Positions 26,435 to 36,883 of a stretch of DNA of 64,000 nt are shown here, one piece after another (the first letter of the stretch is position 1; every line of letters starts with the position of its first letter). The position numbers and the translations under genes were made by a program. The stretch comes from Streptococcus sanguinis. GTDB taxonomy: Bacteria > Bacillota > Bacilli > Lactobacillales > Streptococcaceae. Below the pieces are notes generated by a model, which saw only the letters and a list, made by a program, of their open reading frames with translations, searched no databases and had not been told where the DNA came from. Where the stretch lies: positions 372,001-436,000 of the forward strand of contig CP040556.1 of assembly GCA_013378335.1 (NCBI GenBank), given 5' to 3'.

Positions 26435-26583
26435 GTGTTTTCTAGAAGGACATTTGGCAAATGTAGTCAAAAAAGAGAAGCGCTTTGACCAGCCTTTTAA
26501 TCAAAAGAAATTCGCTAGAAAAGGTGAAGCGAATTTTCAATCTCCTTTTTACAAAAATAAATGATTTTTTTAAGCAAAATCTA

Positions 26584-26612
26584 TTGTAAAAATTTCCTAA
26601 AAGATATATGAT
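26584..26612 (+). promoter_or_regulatory. Promoter of the Zmp protease gene
   Basis: TTGTAA at 26584 and TATGAT at 26607 with a 17-base gap. The remaining bases between dnaJ and the protease (26435-26716) hold no gene; the leader contains gtataaa/tttatac arms at 26622 and 26682. Confidence 0.6.
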
Positions 26613-26716
26613 AATACTAAGTGTATAAAACGTATCTTTTTGGCCTGCTGGGGAGTTGGCCAGGGAGATATTGGGAGATTAGCTTTATACATTTTAGGAA
26701 AAAGGGGATTTATAAA

Positions 26717-29700
26717 GTGAAACATTGTGAAAAAGTGCAGGAGCGAATTCAGAAATATTCGATTCGCAAATTGTCTGTCGGCGTAGGATCGGTGGCCATT
26801 GCAGCTTTGATTTTTGGGAGCTCTTTGTCCAGTTCGACTGTTGCTGCGGATGAAGTAGGAGGCGGTGCGACTGCTCGCTATACTTATGTTGAAGAGCAAG
26901 AGCTAACAGAGCAGGAAAAAGGGCTGATTAAGCAAGGTCTGCCTGAAAATCTGCAAACAGGGGAAAATTATTACCTGATTTATCGGAAGCAAGATGGGCA
27001 AACTGTCTTGCCGAGTACAGGAAATAACGGTCAGCCGCTTCTCAGCCTATTTGCAGGGACGGCTATTTTGGCTGTCTTGGTATTTTCAAGAAAGAAATCT
27101 GGCAAATTACTGGGAGTGCTTTTGCTAGGGACCTTGGGACAGACTCTATTACAGTCTCCTCAAGCGTTTGCGCTAGAAAATCGCGAACTGCTTTCTCATA
27201 ACCGTCAAGTTGCGGTTTCGTCAACAGTTTCTGAAGCGGATCTGACCATTGCAGGCTATGACTACATAGGTTACTTCACTGCTTCAGATTTTCGGACCTT
27301 GACAGGAAGCAAGCCGGCCTCCCTGTCAGCTGGTCAAGAAGCTCAAGGGCAAGCAGAATTATCAGAAGTTGCAAAAGAGGACTCTGACTCTATTGATCGA
27401 GCTGCTCAGGCAGGGTTGCTGTATCAGCTGAACCCTGCTGCAAATGATTCAGGGCAGTCAGGGAAGTTTCCAGCTCCTCAGCCATCAAATCCAACTACAG
27501 AGACGGAAAAAGGGGAAAGCTTACAAGAGCCAGCATTGCCAGAGTACAGCGGCAGCGTTAATGGCCAATCAACTGTGCAAGCAGAAAATCCTAGCTATAC
27601 AATTTCGGAAGGAACGGCAGGAGATATAGCCCTGGTTGAGCCCGCCCTCCCAGAATACACGGGCGGTGTCAACGGCGAATCGCTAGTTCAAGCGGACAAC
27701 CCAGTCTATGATGCTCCAGTGGCTACAGTTAGTGACGTGGCCCCAGTTGAGCCAGCATTGCCAGAGTATAGCGGCGGCGTTAATGGGGAATCAGCAGTTC
27801 AAGCAGAAAATCCGGTCTACACGGCCCCGATAAGTGTAGTTAGCGATACAGCCCCGGTTGAGCCCGCTCTGCCAGAATATACAGGTGGCGTTAATGGGGA
27901 ATCAGAAGTTCAAGCGGACAATCCAGTCTATGATGCTCCGGTAGGTACAGCAGGAGACATAGCTCCGGTCCAGCCCGCCCTCCCAGAGTACACCAGTGGT
28001 GTCAACGGCGAATCGACAGTGCAACCAGAACTTCCTAGTCTGCATACGGACATCAAGCTAGAAACGATTGAGCCTCAAGTTGTTCACAAGACAGATGATA
28101 GCAAGTATCTTGATGAAGAGACTACTGTCGAAGGAACTCCAGGCCAAAAAGAAATTGTAACCAGCTATGAAACCTTAGATGGTAATCGCATATCAGAGCC
28201 ACGAACAACTGAAAGAATCTTGCATGAAGCAGTTGATACAGTGGTCACTCGGGGTAGCAAGGCTCGCATCAATAAAGAAGAATTGAGCAAGCAGCTGGCT
28301 TTAGCAGCGGCTGTGGATCCAGCAGTTTACACCAATCAATCCTACCAGCAGCTGCAAGCAATTAAGAATATGGCTGCGACGGTGTATCAAACTTCGTCGA
28401 GTCAAGATGAAGTAGATGCGGGTGTCAACCAACTCAAGCAGGCTTTGGCTGACTTATTAGCCCTTAAAGCAGCCCCGACTCTGACTGTTTCAGCAGTTAA
28501 GAAGGATGAATTGCAGAAATCAGTTCAGGTCCAATACCAGCTAACGGACAGAGATCAAGCCTTTACTAATGCTCATGTTCGTCTGAAGAAGGATGGCCAG
28601 CTGATAGCAGAGCAGAACTTGGCTGCAGGCCAACTAGCAGCCAACTTCACTGGTTTGGACTACTATACACCTTATAAGATTGAGACGACTCTGTCCTATG
28701 ACTTAGGAAATGGCCCTGAAAGTCAAGAATTAGCTCAAGAAACAGTCCAGCTGGACCTGAAGAAGGTGGAGCTCAAGTCCATTACTAATGTCGCCTTGAT
28801 GAAAGTTGAAAATGGTCAGACAAAATTGATGCCTACTCTGGCTGAAAAACCAGCAAATCTGGATCAATATTACCTGCACTTTACATCCGACCAGTTCAAG
28901 GACACTGTCCTGCCAGTTACCTCTATCGAGGAAGTGGTTGTTGATAACCAGCCTGTCTTCAAGATCCAGGCTCAGCTGCCAGACTTGCTGCAAAGAAGCG
29001 CAACGGGTCTTCAAAATAGCTTTGATTTCTATCTGGAAAAAGCCAAGAAGCGTGAAGGAAATGTCTACTATGACTTCCAAGACCTCTTGGACGGCATCAA
29101 GGAAAATCCTTCTGGAACCTTTATTCTGGGTCGCAGTATCAGTGCCAAGTTGATTGATAAACCTGCCAACAGCAAGTCTTACCTGCCAGGCGAGTTCAAA
29201 GGTCAGCTACTTGGTGGTCAAAATGGTGAGCGCCATGCGATTTTAGACTTGGCCCATCCTCTATTTGATACGATTACTGGCGGAACGGTCAAGGATATTG
29301 ACTTTAAGCGAGTCAATATGGTTTATCCAGATTCGCAAGCGGGCGATACTATTGCCACAATTGCTGCCCGATTGAAGAATAATGGGGTGATTGAGAACGT
29401 CAATGTCCAAGGTTACTTGGAAGGTCGAGACCATATCGCCGGTCTGGTTAATAATATAGAAGGTCAGTCTCGAGTTGAAAATGTCTCCTTTAAGGGCCGC
29501 ATTAAGTCCAAGGGTGGAAACTCTGTGACAGGCGGTATCGCAGGAACTAATGCTATGTCCTTGGTGAAACGCGCTTATGTCGAAGCCGATATTTGGGTCA
29601 AGAGTGGTCAAAATGCAGGAATGTTAGTTGCTCAAAACTTCACAGACTATTCAGGAAGAGGCTGGGGCAATTGGGGCAGATTGATGCAATCAGTTGCCAA

Positions 29701-32530
29701 AGGTAAGTTAGAGGATGCAGGCTCAAGAAATTCAGCTGGTATCGCTGCTTCCATTTGGCCGTATGGAACCATCAATGACACAGTCAGCTATGCAACGGTA
29801 GTGAACGGTAAAGAGCTCTTTAGCTCAGATAATGAGATTACGGATGCTTGGATGGGGCAAAAACTTCAAAACCTCTTTGGTGTTCAGGGACAAAGCTCTG
29901 GAACCAAGACAGGAAAAGATGCTAAGTTCCGTCGCTTGACAGAAGCTGAAGCGGAGCAAAAACTCAAGAGCTATCGGATTACGGCCCTTGAACAAACCAG
30001 CGCAAATGAAGTAACAACTGAGAAGCTAAATGCTGCTATCCTGAGAACAAGTGCTTTTCAAGATAAGCCAGGTTACAAGGCAGAAAATGAACAGCTTTAT
30101 CAGAACCTAGAACGTTTTATGCCTTTCTACAATCAAGAGTTCTTGATTCATGAAGCCAATAAGCTGGTGGATGCTGGTAAGGCGGGCGACCTGTTGACTA
30201 AGAAAGTTCTATCAGTTCAAGCCCTGAAAGGCAATCAGTTTGTTGCTGGCGGAACAGATGCGGATAAGATTTTAGTTCATTTTGCAGATGGAAGCAAGAC
30301 CATCTACAATCTTCAAAATCAAGCACGATTTGAACAGACAGCCCTGCCGGAATATCAGATTGTAGAGCTTGGTACGGTCTATACTCCAAATCACTCAACC
30401 GCAGTCAAAGAAGACTTGCTGACTCAGCTGACAGAGAGCTTGAGGAGCTTTGAGCTTTACAGTGATGAAGTCTATCGTTCTGTTGGTCTTCCTAATGATA
30501 ATGATAGGGTCAACAAAGTGAAGCGCCTTTTCTTGGATGAATCTCTGGCTGAAGTGAAAGCCAACTTGCAGGATATGCTTGGTAAGCTCTTGGCTAATGA
30601 ATGGACAAGATTCCATGCTGACAATCCAGCAGCCAACGAAGCTCTGAAAGCTAAAATCGAAGAGAACAAGACGGCTATCATGCTCGGTCTGACCTACCTC
30701 AACCGTTATTACGATCTCAAGTTTGGTGACTACAATCTCAAGGAGCTGGTGCTCTTCAAACCAGACTTCTATGGTGAAAAAGTACCATTGCTGGATCGCT
30801 TGATTAAGATTGGTCGTTCAACAGAAAATCAACTGAAAGGGGCGGATAATGTCAACATGTTTGCCCGTCAGTTGAAAGCTGAATCCAAATCTAGTGATTT
30901 GGTGGCTTACTTGGATTACAACCGTCGCCTGCTGACTAACTTTGCGGATATGGATTCTTGGTTCAAGGATGCAACCCGAGGCTTTATTCAGTTTGAAGAA
31001 CGCCAGTCAGAAGTTGAAGAGATCAAGACAGCTAAGTATCGCGTCTTTGACAACCTCAACTCAGAGTACTTCAGCAACTATATCCTCCCACTTCTAACCT
31101 TGAAGAATACGCGTCTAGCGATTCTGTCAAACTATAGCACCATGGCCTTTGTCAACAGAGACAAGCGCCGGTCATGGTCTGATGAACGATTTAATGCGCG
31201 CATCAAGGAAGTAGCGACCCAGCATCGAAATCACGTAGACACTTGGTACAAGCTTCTCTCAGATGATATCAAGTCCAGAATGGTCAAGCAAAATGTAACT
31301 GCTGTATGGGATGGTTTCGATGTGGAAGGACGTGGCTGGATTGATGTCAACGGAAATGATAATAAGGGCAATCCTTATGCACCATCCCGCGAGTTCTTTA
31401 ACCTAGTTGGCGGCAGAGCTGGTGGCTGGTACAAGTCAAATGGCTACGGTGCCCATGCTGCTGGTTCGATCCGTGTGAACTTTGAGGCCTTTGACCTCCT
31501 GACAGAATACGGTGTGTCCGTCTTCACGCACGAGCTTACCCACGTCAATGACGGCTATATTTATCTGGGCGGACATGGCAGACGACAAGGAATCGGACCA
31601 GAAGGCTATGCCCAAGGAATGCTCCAATCACCTGTTCCTGGTCAGCCAGGCTGGGGTGCTCTAGGTCTCAATATGGCCTTTAACCGTCCAAATGATGGTA
31701 GTCTCATTTTCAATAGCTCGCCAAGTCTCTTCAAGAACCGAGCAGACATCGACCATTACATGAAGGGATATAATGATACCCTCATGCTGCTGGATTACCT
31801 TGAAGGTCAAGCGGTTGTGGCTAAAGGAAATGAAGCCGCAGCTAAATGGTTCAAGAAGGTTGAACCGAAGGTTGTAGATGCTCGAACTCAATATGATGTC
31901 GTGAGAGAGTTAACAGCAGAGGAGAAAGCGAATATGTCTGTCTCATCTGTAGATGATTTGGTCGATCAAGGTTTGCTGTCTAACCGTGCGGTTGACAATC
32001 GAACTTATAACCCTGCTGACTATGACTCTAGTTACATTGCTATTGACTTTATGACGGGCATCTATGGCGGCGGTCAAAACAATACTGGAGCGCCAGGCGC
32101 CTTGATGTTCAAGCATAATACCTTCAGAATCTGGGGTTACTATGGCTATGAAAAAGGCTTCATAAGCTATGCTTCTAATAAACACCGTAAGACAGCCAAT
32201 GAGCAAGGTGTGACTGGTTTGAGCGACAACTTTATCATCAAGCAAATTTCTGAAGGCAAATTTGAAACCATGGAAGCCTTCAAGAAAGCTTACTTCAGAA
32301 AAGTTGTGGATAAAGCACAAACCTCAGGTATTAAGCCAGTGACTGTCAATGGAAAAGTCTATACTACTTATGAAGAGTTGAAAGCTGGCTTTGCAGAAGC
32401 TGTTGACAAGGATCTGAAGAAGGCTCGTGTCGATGAACGCGCAACCAAGGACTTCAAGTATGCTGTCTTTACGCAGTTGCTCAAGAACACCAATAGCTTC
32501 ATGGATGAAAACTCCATTTGGGGTTCCTAA
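26717..32530 (+). CDS. Zinc metalloprotease of the M26 (IgA1 protease/ZmpB) family
   Basis: 1937 residues from GTG 26717, where the YSIRK signal region is complete (KYSIRKLSVGVGSVAIAAL); the frame is open further upstream but lacks a ribosome site. Order: signal peptide, then an unusual N-terminal LPSTG near residue 98 with two membrane spans (the streptococcal IgA1-protease/Zmp anchor), a 37-residue repeat block (about 271-438), a G5 domain (about 450-515), a FIVAR-like helical part, a long central region, and the catalytic domain with HELTH at 1605-1609 and Glu1629 as third zinc ligand. It is secreted and surface-held. Substrate (IgA1, mucin, PSGL-1 or other) cannot be told. Monocistronic. 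Confidence 0.93.
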   Translation: MKHCEKVQERIQKYSIRKLSVGVGSVAIAALIFGSSLSSSTVAADEVGGGATARYTYVEEQELTEQEKGLIKQGLPENLQTGENYYLIYRKQDGQTVLPSTGNNGQPLLSLFAGTAILAVLVFSRKKSGKLLGVLLLGTLGQTLLQSPQAFALENRELLSHNRQVAVSSTVSEADLTIAGYDYIGYFTASDFRTLTGSKPASLSAGQEAQGQAELSEVAKEDSDSIDRAAQAGLLYQLNPAANDSGQSGKFPAPQPSNPTTETEKGESLQEPALPEYSGSVNGQSTVQAENPSYTISEGTAGDIALVEPALPEYTGGVNGESLVQADNPVYDAPVATVSDVAPVEPALPEYSGGVNGESAVQAENPVYTAPISVVSDTAPVEPALPEYTGGVNGESEVQADNPVYDAPVGTAGDIAPVQPALPEYTSGVNGESTVQPELPSLHTDIKLETIEPQVVHKTDDSKYLDEETTVEGTPGQKEIVTSYETLDGNRISEPRTTERILHEAVDTVVTRGSKARINKEELSKQLALAAAVDPAVYTNQSYQQLQAIKNMAATVYQTSSSQDEVDAGVNQLKQALADLLALKAAPTLTVSAVKKDELQKSVQVQYQLTDRDQAFTNAHVRLKKDGQLIAEQNLAAGQLAANFTGLDYYTPYKIETTLSYDLGNGPESQELAQETVQLDLKKVELKSITNVALMKVENGQTKLMPTLAEKPANLDQYYLHFTSDQFKDTVLPVTSIEEVVVDNQPVFKIQAQLPDLLQRSATGLQNSFDFYLEKAKKREGNVYYDFQDLLDGIKENPSGTFILGRSISAKLIDKPANSKSYLPGEFKGQLLGGQNGERHAILDLAHPLFDTITGGTVKDIDFKRVNMVYPDSQAGDTIATIAARLKNNGVIENVNVQGYLEGRDHIAGLVNNIEGQSRVENVSFKGRIKSKGGNSVTGGIAGTNAMSLVKRAYVEADIWVKSGQNAGMLVAQNFTDYSGRGWGNWGRLMQSVAKGKLEDAGSRNSAGIAASIWPYGTINDTVSYATVVNGKELFSSDNEITDAWMGQKLQNLFGVQGQSSGTKTGKDAKFRRLTEAEAEQKLKSYRITALEQTSANEVTTEKLNAAILRTSAFQDKPGYKAENEQLYQNLERFMPFYNQEFLIHEANKLVDAGKAGDLLTKKVLSVQALKGNQFVAGGTDADKILVHFADGSKTIYNLQNQARFEQTALPEYQIVELGTVYTPNHSTAVKEDLLTQLTESLRSFELYSDEVYRSVGLPNDNDRVNKVKRLFLDESLAEVKANLQDMLGKLLANEWTRFHADNPAANEALKAKIEENKTAIMLGLTYLNRYYDLKFGDYNLKELVLFKPDFYGEKVPLLDRLIKIGRSTENQLKGADNVNMFARQLKAESKSSDLVAYLDYNRRLLTNFADMDSWFKDATRGFIQFEERQSEVEEIKTAKYRVFDNLNSEYFSNYILPLLTLKNTRLAILSNYSTMAFVNRDKRRSWSDERFNARIKEVATQHRNHVDTWYKLLSDDIKSRMVKQNVTAVWDGFDVEGRGWIDVNGNDNKGNPYAPSREFFNLVGGRAGGWYKSNGYGAHAAGSIRVNFEAFDLLTEYGVSVFTHELTHVNDGYIYLGGHGRRQGIGPEGYAQGMLQSPVPGQPGWGALGLNMAFNRPNDGSLIFNSSPSLFKNRADIDHYMKGYNDTLMLLDYLEGQAVVAKGNEAAAKWFKKVEPKVVDARTQYDVVRELTAEEKANMSVSSVDDLVDQGLLSNRAVDNRTYNPADYDSSYIAIDFMTGIYGGGQNNTGAPGALMFKHNTFRIWGYYGYEKGFISYASNKHRKTANEQGVTGLSDNFIIKQISEGKFETMEAFKKAYFRKVVDKAQTSGIKPVTVNGKVYTTYEELKAGFAEAVDKDLKKARVDERATKDFKYAVFTQLLKNTNSFMDENSIWGS
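27527..28030 (+). repeat. 111-base coding tandem repeats in the Zmp protease
   Basis: Four full 37-codon repeats start at 27527, 27638, 27749 and 27860, and a partial fifth at 27971. Each opens with EPALPEY or QPALPEY and contains VNGxSxVQAxNP. Repeats 2 and 4 are the most alike, as are 1 and 3 in part, which suggests duplication of a two-repeat block. Copy number probably varies among strains. Confidence 0.9.
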
Positions 32531-32592
32531 GTCAAAGTGTCAGATTTGTAGTTTATATCACTGCAAATAATGATCTTTAGCAATATGTAATC

Positions 32593-32660
32593 AACAACCC
32601 ATTTGAATTTGCTCTGTTTGTGTCGTCACTGACAGTCTGATTCAGATGGGTTGTTTTGTT
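32593..32660 (+). terminator. Long-stem terminator after the Zmp gene
   Basis: A 16-base stem (aacaacccatttgaat against attcagatgggttgtt, one G-U) with a loop of about 30 bases, followed by a T-rich tail. Confidence 0.75.
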
Positions 32661-32725
32661 GCATAATGGCAAGTCAAAGTGCAGATTATCTCTAATTCTT
32701 ATACAGTATTTTCAGAAAAATCTGT

Positions 32726-32769
32726 CCCCAGACAGTTCTTGCTTTTAGGGCTTGCTGGGGGCTTTTTTT
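32726..32769 (+). terminator. Second hairpin/terminator before truA
   Basis: ccccag pairs with ctgggg across a 23-base loop, followed by seven Ts. Its 3' part overlaps the truA -35. Confidence 0.5.
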
Positions 32770-32780
32770 CCTGCTAAAAT
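32752..32780 (+). promoter_or_regulatory. truA promoter placed for a leaderless transcript
   Basis: TTGCTG at 32752 and TAAAAT at 32775 with a 17-base gap. Only six bases (aaacac) separate the -10 from the truA ATG, so transcription should begin at or next to the start codon. There is no Shine-Dalgarno. Confidence 0.6.
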
Positions 32781-32786
32781 AAACAC

Positions 32787-33536
32787 ATGACACGATATAA
32801 AGCGATTATTTCCTATGATGGTTATGGCTTTGCTGGCTTTCAGCGACAGCCCCATGCCAGAAGTGTTCAGGAAGAGATTGAAAAGACCCTGACCCGTATC
32901 AATAAAGGCCATCCTGTGGTGATTCATGGAGCGGGTCGGACAGACAGCGGTGTTCATGCTCTGGGCCAGGTGCTGCATTTTGATTTACCGGAGGAACGGG
33001 ATGAAGAGAAATTGCGTTTTGCCTTGGACACCCAGACGCCTGAAGATATTGATTTTATCAGTGTGGAGCGGGTATCGGATGATTTTCACTCTCGCTACAA
33101 TAAGCACAGCAAGACCTATGAGTTTCTAGTTGATATCGGCCGGCCCAAAAATCCCATGATGCGCCATTATGCCACGCATTATCCATATCCTTTGGAGCTG
33201 AGTCTGATAGAAGAAGCGATTACTCAGCTGGAGGGGACGCATGATTTTACTGGATTTACGGCTTCGGGGACCAGTGTGGAAGACAAGATTCGGACCATTA
33301 CCGAGGCCAAGGTTGACTATGATGCAGAACGTAATTTTCTGGTCTTTACTTTTTCGGGCAATGGCTTTCTTTACAAACAGATTCGCAATATGGTCGGTAC
33401 TCTGCTCAAGATTGGCAACAAGCGTATGCCAGTAGAGCAGATTCAGAGGATATTAGCGGAGAAAGACCGTCATCTGGCGGGGCCAACAGCCGGTCCAAAC
33501 GGCCTTTATCTAAAGGAGATTCGTTATGAAGAATAA
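32787..33536 (+). CDS. truA: tRNA pseudouridine(38-40) synthase TruA
   Basis: 249 residues from ATG 32787. Catalytic Asp in [15 protein letters not shown], plus [14 protein letters not shown] and the C-terminal [14 protein letters not shown]. It makes pseudouridine at positions 38-40 of the tRNA anticodon arm. It overlaps the kinase gene downstream by 11 bases. It lacks a visible ribosome site (see promoter). Confidence 0.95.
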   Translation: MTRYKAIISYDGYGFAGFQRQPHARSVQEEIEKTLTRINKGHPVVIHGAGRTDSGVHALGQVLHFDLPEERDEEKLRFALDTQTPEDIDFISVERVSDDFHSRYNKHSKTYEFLVDIGRPKNPMMRHYATHYPYPLELSLIEEAITQLEGTHDFTGFTASGTSVEDKIRTITEAKVDYDAERNFLVFTFSGNGFLYKQIRNMVGTLLKIGNKRMPVEQIQRILAEKDRHLAGPTAGPNGLYLKEIRYEE

Positions 33537-34287
33537 GTTGATTTTAGCCCTTTCGGGCAATGATATTTTCAGCGGTGGCGGACTGCATGCCGATCTGGCT
33601 ACCTATACAGTCAATGGCCTGCATGGTTTCGTAGCTGTGACTTGCCTGACGGCGATGACCGACAAGGGGGTTGAGGTTATTCCAGTTGAGGAAGAGGTTT
33701 TTGCCCAGCAGCTAGCCAGTCTCAAGGATGTTCCTTTTTCTGCTATTAAGATAGGACTTTTACCCAATCTGGAAATAGCAGAGCAGGCTTTGGCTTTTGT
33801 CAAGCAGCATGCGGACATACCAGTAGTGCTGGATCCTGTTCTGGTCTGCAAGGAAAATCATGATTTGGAGGTCAGTGCGCTGAGAGAAGAAATCATCAAG
33901 TTTTTCCCTTATGTCAGCATCATCACACCAAATCTGGCAGAAGCTCAGCTATTGACCCAAAAAGAAATCAAAACTCTAGAGGATATGCAGGCTGCAGCCA
34001 AGGAGCTCTATGATTTGGGAGCCAAGCATGTGGTGATTAAGGGCGGCAATCGCTTGAGCAAGGAGCGGGCGGTGGATGTTTACTATGACGGCCGAGATTT
34101 TGAGGTCATGGAATCGCCAGTGCTGGCCAGCAACAATACCGGAGCGGGCTGTACATTTGCTTCCAGCATTGCCAGTCAGCTGCTTCTTGGCAAGTCTCCA
34201 CTTGCAGCAGTTCAATTTTCTAAAGATTTTGTTTACCGAGCGATTCAGCGCTCAGATCAATATGGGGTAGTTCAGTATGAGAAATAA
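33526..34287 (+). CDS. thiD: Hydroxymethylpyrimidine/pyridoxal kinase (ThiD/PdxK-like)
   Basis: 253 residues from ATG 33526, overlapping truA. A ribokinase-like fold: N-terminal [17 protein letters not shown], the substrate lid [31 protein letters not shown] and the anion-hole motif [15 protein letters not shown]. Members phosphorylate HMP in thiamine salvage or pyridoxal/pyridoxine. Streptococcal copies are annotated either way. The next gene is a vitamin-precursor ECF S component, in line with salvage. The exact substrate is uncertain. Confidence 0.85.
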   Translation: MKNKLILALSGNDIFSGGGLHADLATYTVNGLHGFVAVTCLTAMTDKGVEVIPVEEEVFAQQLASLKDVPFSAIKIGLLPNLEIAEQALAFVKQHADIPVVLDPVLVCKENHDLEVSALREEIIKFFPYVSIITPNLAEAQLLTQKEIKTLEDMQAAAKELYDLGAKHVVIKGGNRLSKERAVDVYYDGRDFEVMESPVLASNNTGAGCTFASSIASQLLLGKSPLAAVQFSKDFVYRAIQRSDQYGVVQYEK

Positions 34288-34759
34288 TCAAGTTAAAAAA
34301 TTAGTGTTCTTAGCTTTCATCACAGCTCTATCTGTGGTTTTGGGGAATTTTATGAAAATCCCAACTCCGACAGGATTTTTGACACTATTGGATGCAGGGA
34401 TTTATTTTACAGCCTTCTACTTTGGCCGCAAGGAAGCGGCTATTGTTGGAGGACTTTCAGGCTTTTTGGTTGATATGATTGCCGGCTATCCTCAGTGGAT
34501 GATTTTCAGTCTGATTTGCCACGGGCTTCAAGGTTTCTTTGCTGGCTTTGAGGGCAAGAAACGCTACCTTGGGCTGGTCTTGGCCGCAGTGGCTATGGTC
34601 GGTGGCTACGCCCTCTTTGACAGTATCATGAATGGTGTCGGAGCAGGCCTAGCTGGAATCTTGGGCAATTTTATGCAGAATGCATTTGGTTTAGCAGTCG
34701 GTTTTGCCCTTTACAAAGCTTTCCCGGAGAGTTTGAAAAAGACAGTCACAGTGAAATAA
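34277..34759 (+). CDS. ECF transporter S component (vitamin precursor uptake)
   Basis: 160 residues with about five or six hydrophobic helices and the small-ECF pattern: N-terminal KKLVFLAFITALSVVLGNFMKIPTPTGFLTLLDAGIYF, and GFLVDMIAGYPQWM. It overlaps the kinase gene by 11 bases. It should bind its ligand and use the shared EcfAA'T module encoded elsewhere. Coupling to a ThiD/PdxK-like kinase suggests hydroxymethylpyrimidine or a B6 vitamer as ligand. Confidence 0.8.
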   Translation: MRNNQVKKLVFLAFITALSVVLGNFMKIPTPTGFLTLLDAGIYFTAFYFGRKEAAIVGGLSGFLVDMIAGYPQWMIFSLICHGLQGFFAGFEGKKRYLGLVLAAVAMVGGYALFDSIMNGVGAGLAGILGNFMQNAFGLAVGFALYKAFPESLKKTVTVK

Positions 34760-34771
34760 GTGAGGTGGGAA

Positions 34772-35335
34772 ATGGACTTAGCTAAGATTGGAGCGGAAAC
34801 TCGTCAGATTGTTCTAGATGTTTTGGACAAGGCTGCCTTGGTCGAGGGAGATATTTTTGTTCTGGGTCTATCCTCTAGTGAGGTTGTCGGCGGCCATATT
34901 GGTCAGAATTCCAGTCTGGAAGTTGGACAGGTCATTGTCAAAACCATATTGGATATCTTAGAAGAGAAAGGTATCTTTCTTGCAGTTCAGGGATGTGAAC
35001 ATCTCAATCGCGCCCTCGTAGTCGAAAGAGCCTTGGCGAACAAGAAGGATTTGGAAATTGTCAATGTTCTGCCTACTCTTCATGCTGGAGGCAGCGGTCA
35101 GCTAGCTGCTTTCCAATACATGAAGGATCCTGTCGAGGTGGAGTTTATCGTTGCTCAGGCGGGGCTGGACATTGGCGATACTGCCATCGGCATGCATGTC
35201 AAGCACGTGCAGATTCCTATCCGACCGATTCTCAAGGAGTTGGGTGCTGCCCATGTCACGGCTTTAGCCAGCCGTCCCAAGCTAATTGGCGGCGCCAGAG
35301 CGGCCTATATAGAGGATAAAATCAGGAAGGGATAA
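34772..35335 (+). CDS. DUF436 / TIGR01440 family protein
   Basis: 187 residues from ATG 34772 behind gaggtggg; the GTG at 34760 lies before that site. A conserved cytoplasmic family (YwlG-like) with [34 protein letters not shown], and [23 protein letters not shown]. Function is not established. It is the last gene of the truA-kinase-S component operon. Confidence 0.88.
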   Translation: MDLAKIGAETRQIVLDVLDKAALVEGDIFVLGLSSSEVVGGHIGQNSSLEVGQVIVKTILDILEEKGIFLAVQGCEHLNRALVVERALANKKDLEIVNVLPTLHAGGSGQLAAFQYMKDPVEVEFIVAQAGLDIGDTAIGMHVKHVQIPIRPILKELGAAHVTALASRPKLIGGARAAYIEDKIRKG

Positions 35336-35349
35336 AAGGAAAAATAATT

Positions 35350-35377
35350 TTGAAAAAAACTCTAATTATGCTATAAT
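35350..35377 (+). promoter_or_regulatory. tig promoter
   Basis: TTGAAA at 35350 and TATAAT at 35372 with a 16-base gap, and TGc just before the -10 (extended -10). Confidence 0.8.
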
Positions 35378-35414
35378 GGGTTGTATTCAATAAATTTTAA
35401 GGAGAAATGACAGA

Positions 35415-36698
35415 ATGTCTGTATCATTTGAAAACAAAGAAACAAATCGCGGCCTTTTGACTTTTAGCATCAGTCAAGAGAAAATCAAGCTTGCCTTGGA
35501 CCGTGTATTTAACTCAGTAAAAAAAGATATTGCTGTACCAGGTTTCCGTAAAGGTCGCCTTCCACGTGCTATCTTCAACCAACGTTTTGGTGAAGAAGCC
35601 CTCTACCAAGATGCTTTGAACGCTCTTCTTCCAGAAGCATACGAAGCGGCTGTCAAAGAAGCAGGTATCGAAGTAGTTGCTCAGCCTCAGTTTGATGTCG
35701 AATCTATGGAAAAAGGTCAAGACTGGGTCATCAAAGCTGAAGTAGTCACTAAGCCAGAAGTTAAGCTGGGTGCTTACAAAGACTTGGAAGTAACTGTTGA
35801 AGCTACTAAAGAAGTGACTGACGCTGAAGTAGATGAACGCATTGAGCGTGAGCGCAACAACTTGGCTGAGTTGGTTCTCAAAGAAGGTCCAGCAGCAGAT
35901 GGTGATACAGTTGTGATTGACTTTGTTGGATCTGTTGACGGCGTTGAATTTGACGGCGGTAAAGGTGACAACTTCTCACTTGGATTGGGCAGCGGTCAAT
36001 TCATCCCAGGATTTGAAGAGCAGTTGGTTGGCCACAGTGCAGGTGAAACAGTGGATGTTGTTGTAACCTTCCCAGAAGACTATCAAGCAGAAGACTTGGC
36101 AGGCAAGGAAGCTAAGTTTGTGACAACTATTCACGAAGTTAAAGAAAAAGAAGTTCCAGCTTTGGACGATGAACTTGCAAAAGATATCGACGAAGAAGTT
36201 GAAACACTTGACGAGCTGAAAGAAAAGTACCGCAAAGAATTGGCAGAAGCTAAGGAAACAGCTTATAACGATGCGGTAGAAGCAGCAGCTATTGATCAAG
36301 CAGTAGCAAACGCTGAAATCGTTGACTTGCCAGCAGAAATGGTCCACGAAGAAGTACATCGCGCTGTTAATGAATTCTTGGGCAATATGCAGCGCCAAGG
36401 AATCTCACCTGACATGTACTTCCAAATCACTGGTACTAGTCAGGAAGACCTGCACAAGCAATACGAAGCAGATGCTGAGTCACGCACTAAGACAAACCTT
36501 GTCGTAGAAGCTGTTGCTAAGGCAGAAGGTTTTGAAGCTAGCGCAGAAGAAATCGAAGCAGAAGTAACTTCATTGGCTACAGACTATAACATGGAAGTAG
36601 AACGTGTTCGTCAATTGCTGTCAGAAGATATGCTGAAACACGACATTGCTATCAAGAAAGCTGTTGAAGTGATTACAAGTACTGCGAAAGTGAAATAA
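35415..36698 (+). CDS. tig: Trigger factor
   Basis: 427 residues from ATG 35415 behind aaggag. The N-terminal ribosome-binding tail has [14 protein letters not shown]. The FKBP-type prolyl isomerase domain is at about 150-245 ([36 protein letters not shown]). The C-terminal helical arms form the chaperone cradle. Codon use is strongly biased, as for a highly expressed gene. Monocistronic, with its own promoter and terminator. Confidence 0.97.
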   Translation: MSVSFENKETNRGLLTFSISQEKIKLALDRVFNSVKKDIAVPGFRKGRLPRAIFNQRFGEEALYQDALNALLPEAYEAAVKEAGIEVVAQPQFDVESMEKGQDWVIKAEVVTKPEVKLGAYKDLEVTVEATKEVTDAEVDERIERERNNLAELVLKEGPAADGDTVVIDFVGSVDGVEFDGGKGDNFSLGLGSGQFIPGFEEQLVGHSAGETVDVVVTFPEDYQAEDLAGKEAKFVTTIHEVKEKEVPALDDELAKDIDEEVETLDELKEKYRKELAEAKETAYNDAVEAAAIDQAVANAEIVDLPAEMVHEEVHRAVNEFLGNMQRQGISPDMYFQITGTSQEDLHKQYEADAESRTKTNLVVEAVAKAEGFEASAEEIEAEVTSLATDYNMEVERVRQLLSEDMLKHDIAIKKAVEVITSTAKVK

Positions 36699-36725
36699 GC
36701 TTCAACATTCAAAATGAGATCATTT

Positions 36726-36758
36726 GAAACTAGTGTACAGATGCACTAGTTTCTTTTT
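36726..36758 (+). terminator. Terminator after tig
   Basis: gaaactagtg pairs perfectly with cactagtttc around an eight-base loop, followed by five Ts. Confidence 0.9.
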
Positions 36759-36791
36759 GTACTTGTTCCGTGATTTTTCCTGGATTTTCTT

Positions 36792-36820
36792 TTGACGAAA
36801 ATAGAAATTTATCGTACAAT
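36792..36820 (+). promoter_or_regulatory. rpoE promoter
   Basis: TTGACG at 36792 and TACAAT at 36815 with a 17-base gap. Confidence 0.75.
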
Positions 36821-36883
36821 AGAAAGTAGCGAAAAATTGCAAGAGGGCGACAAGCCTTTACTTAATCTTAAAGGAGATCAACT

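Noticed and set aside
27527-28030. Possible CRISPR or non-coding repeat array
   Set aside because: The 111-base repeats keep the Zmp reading frame and encode a conserved 37-residue motif; there are no unique spacers.
33400-33540. TPP riboswitch for the vitamin kinase/S component genes
   Set aside because: The genes overlap truA directly; there is no untranslated space for a riboswitch.
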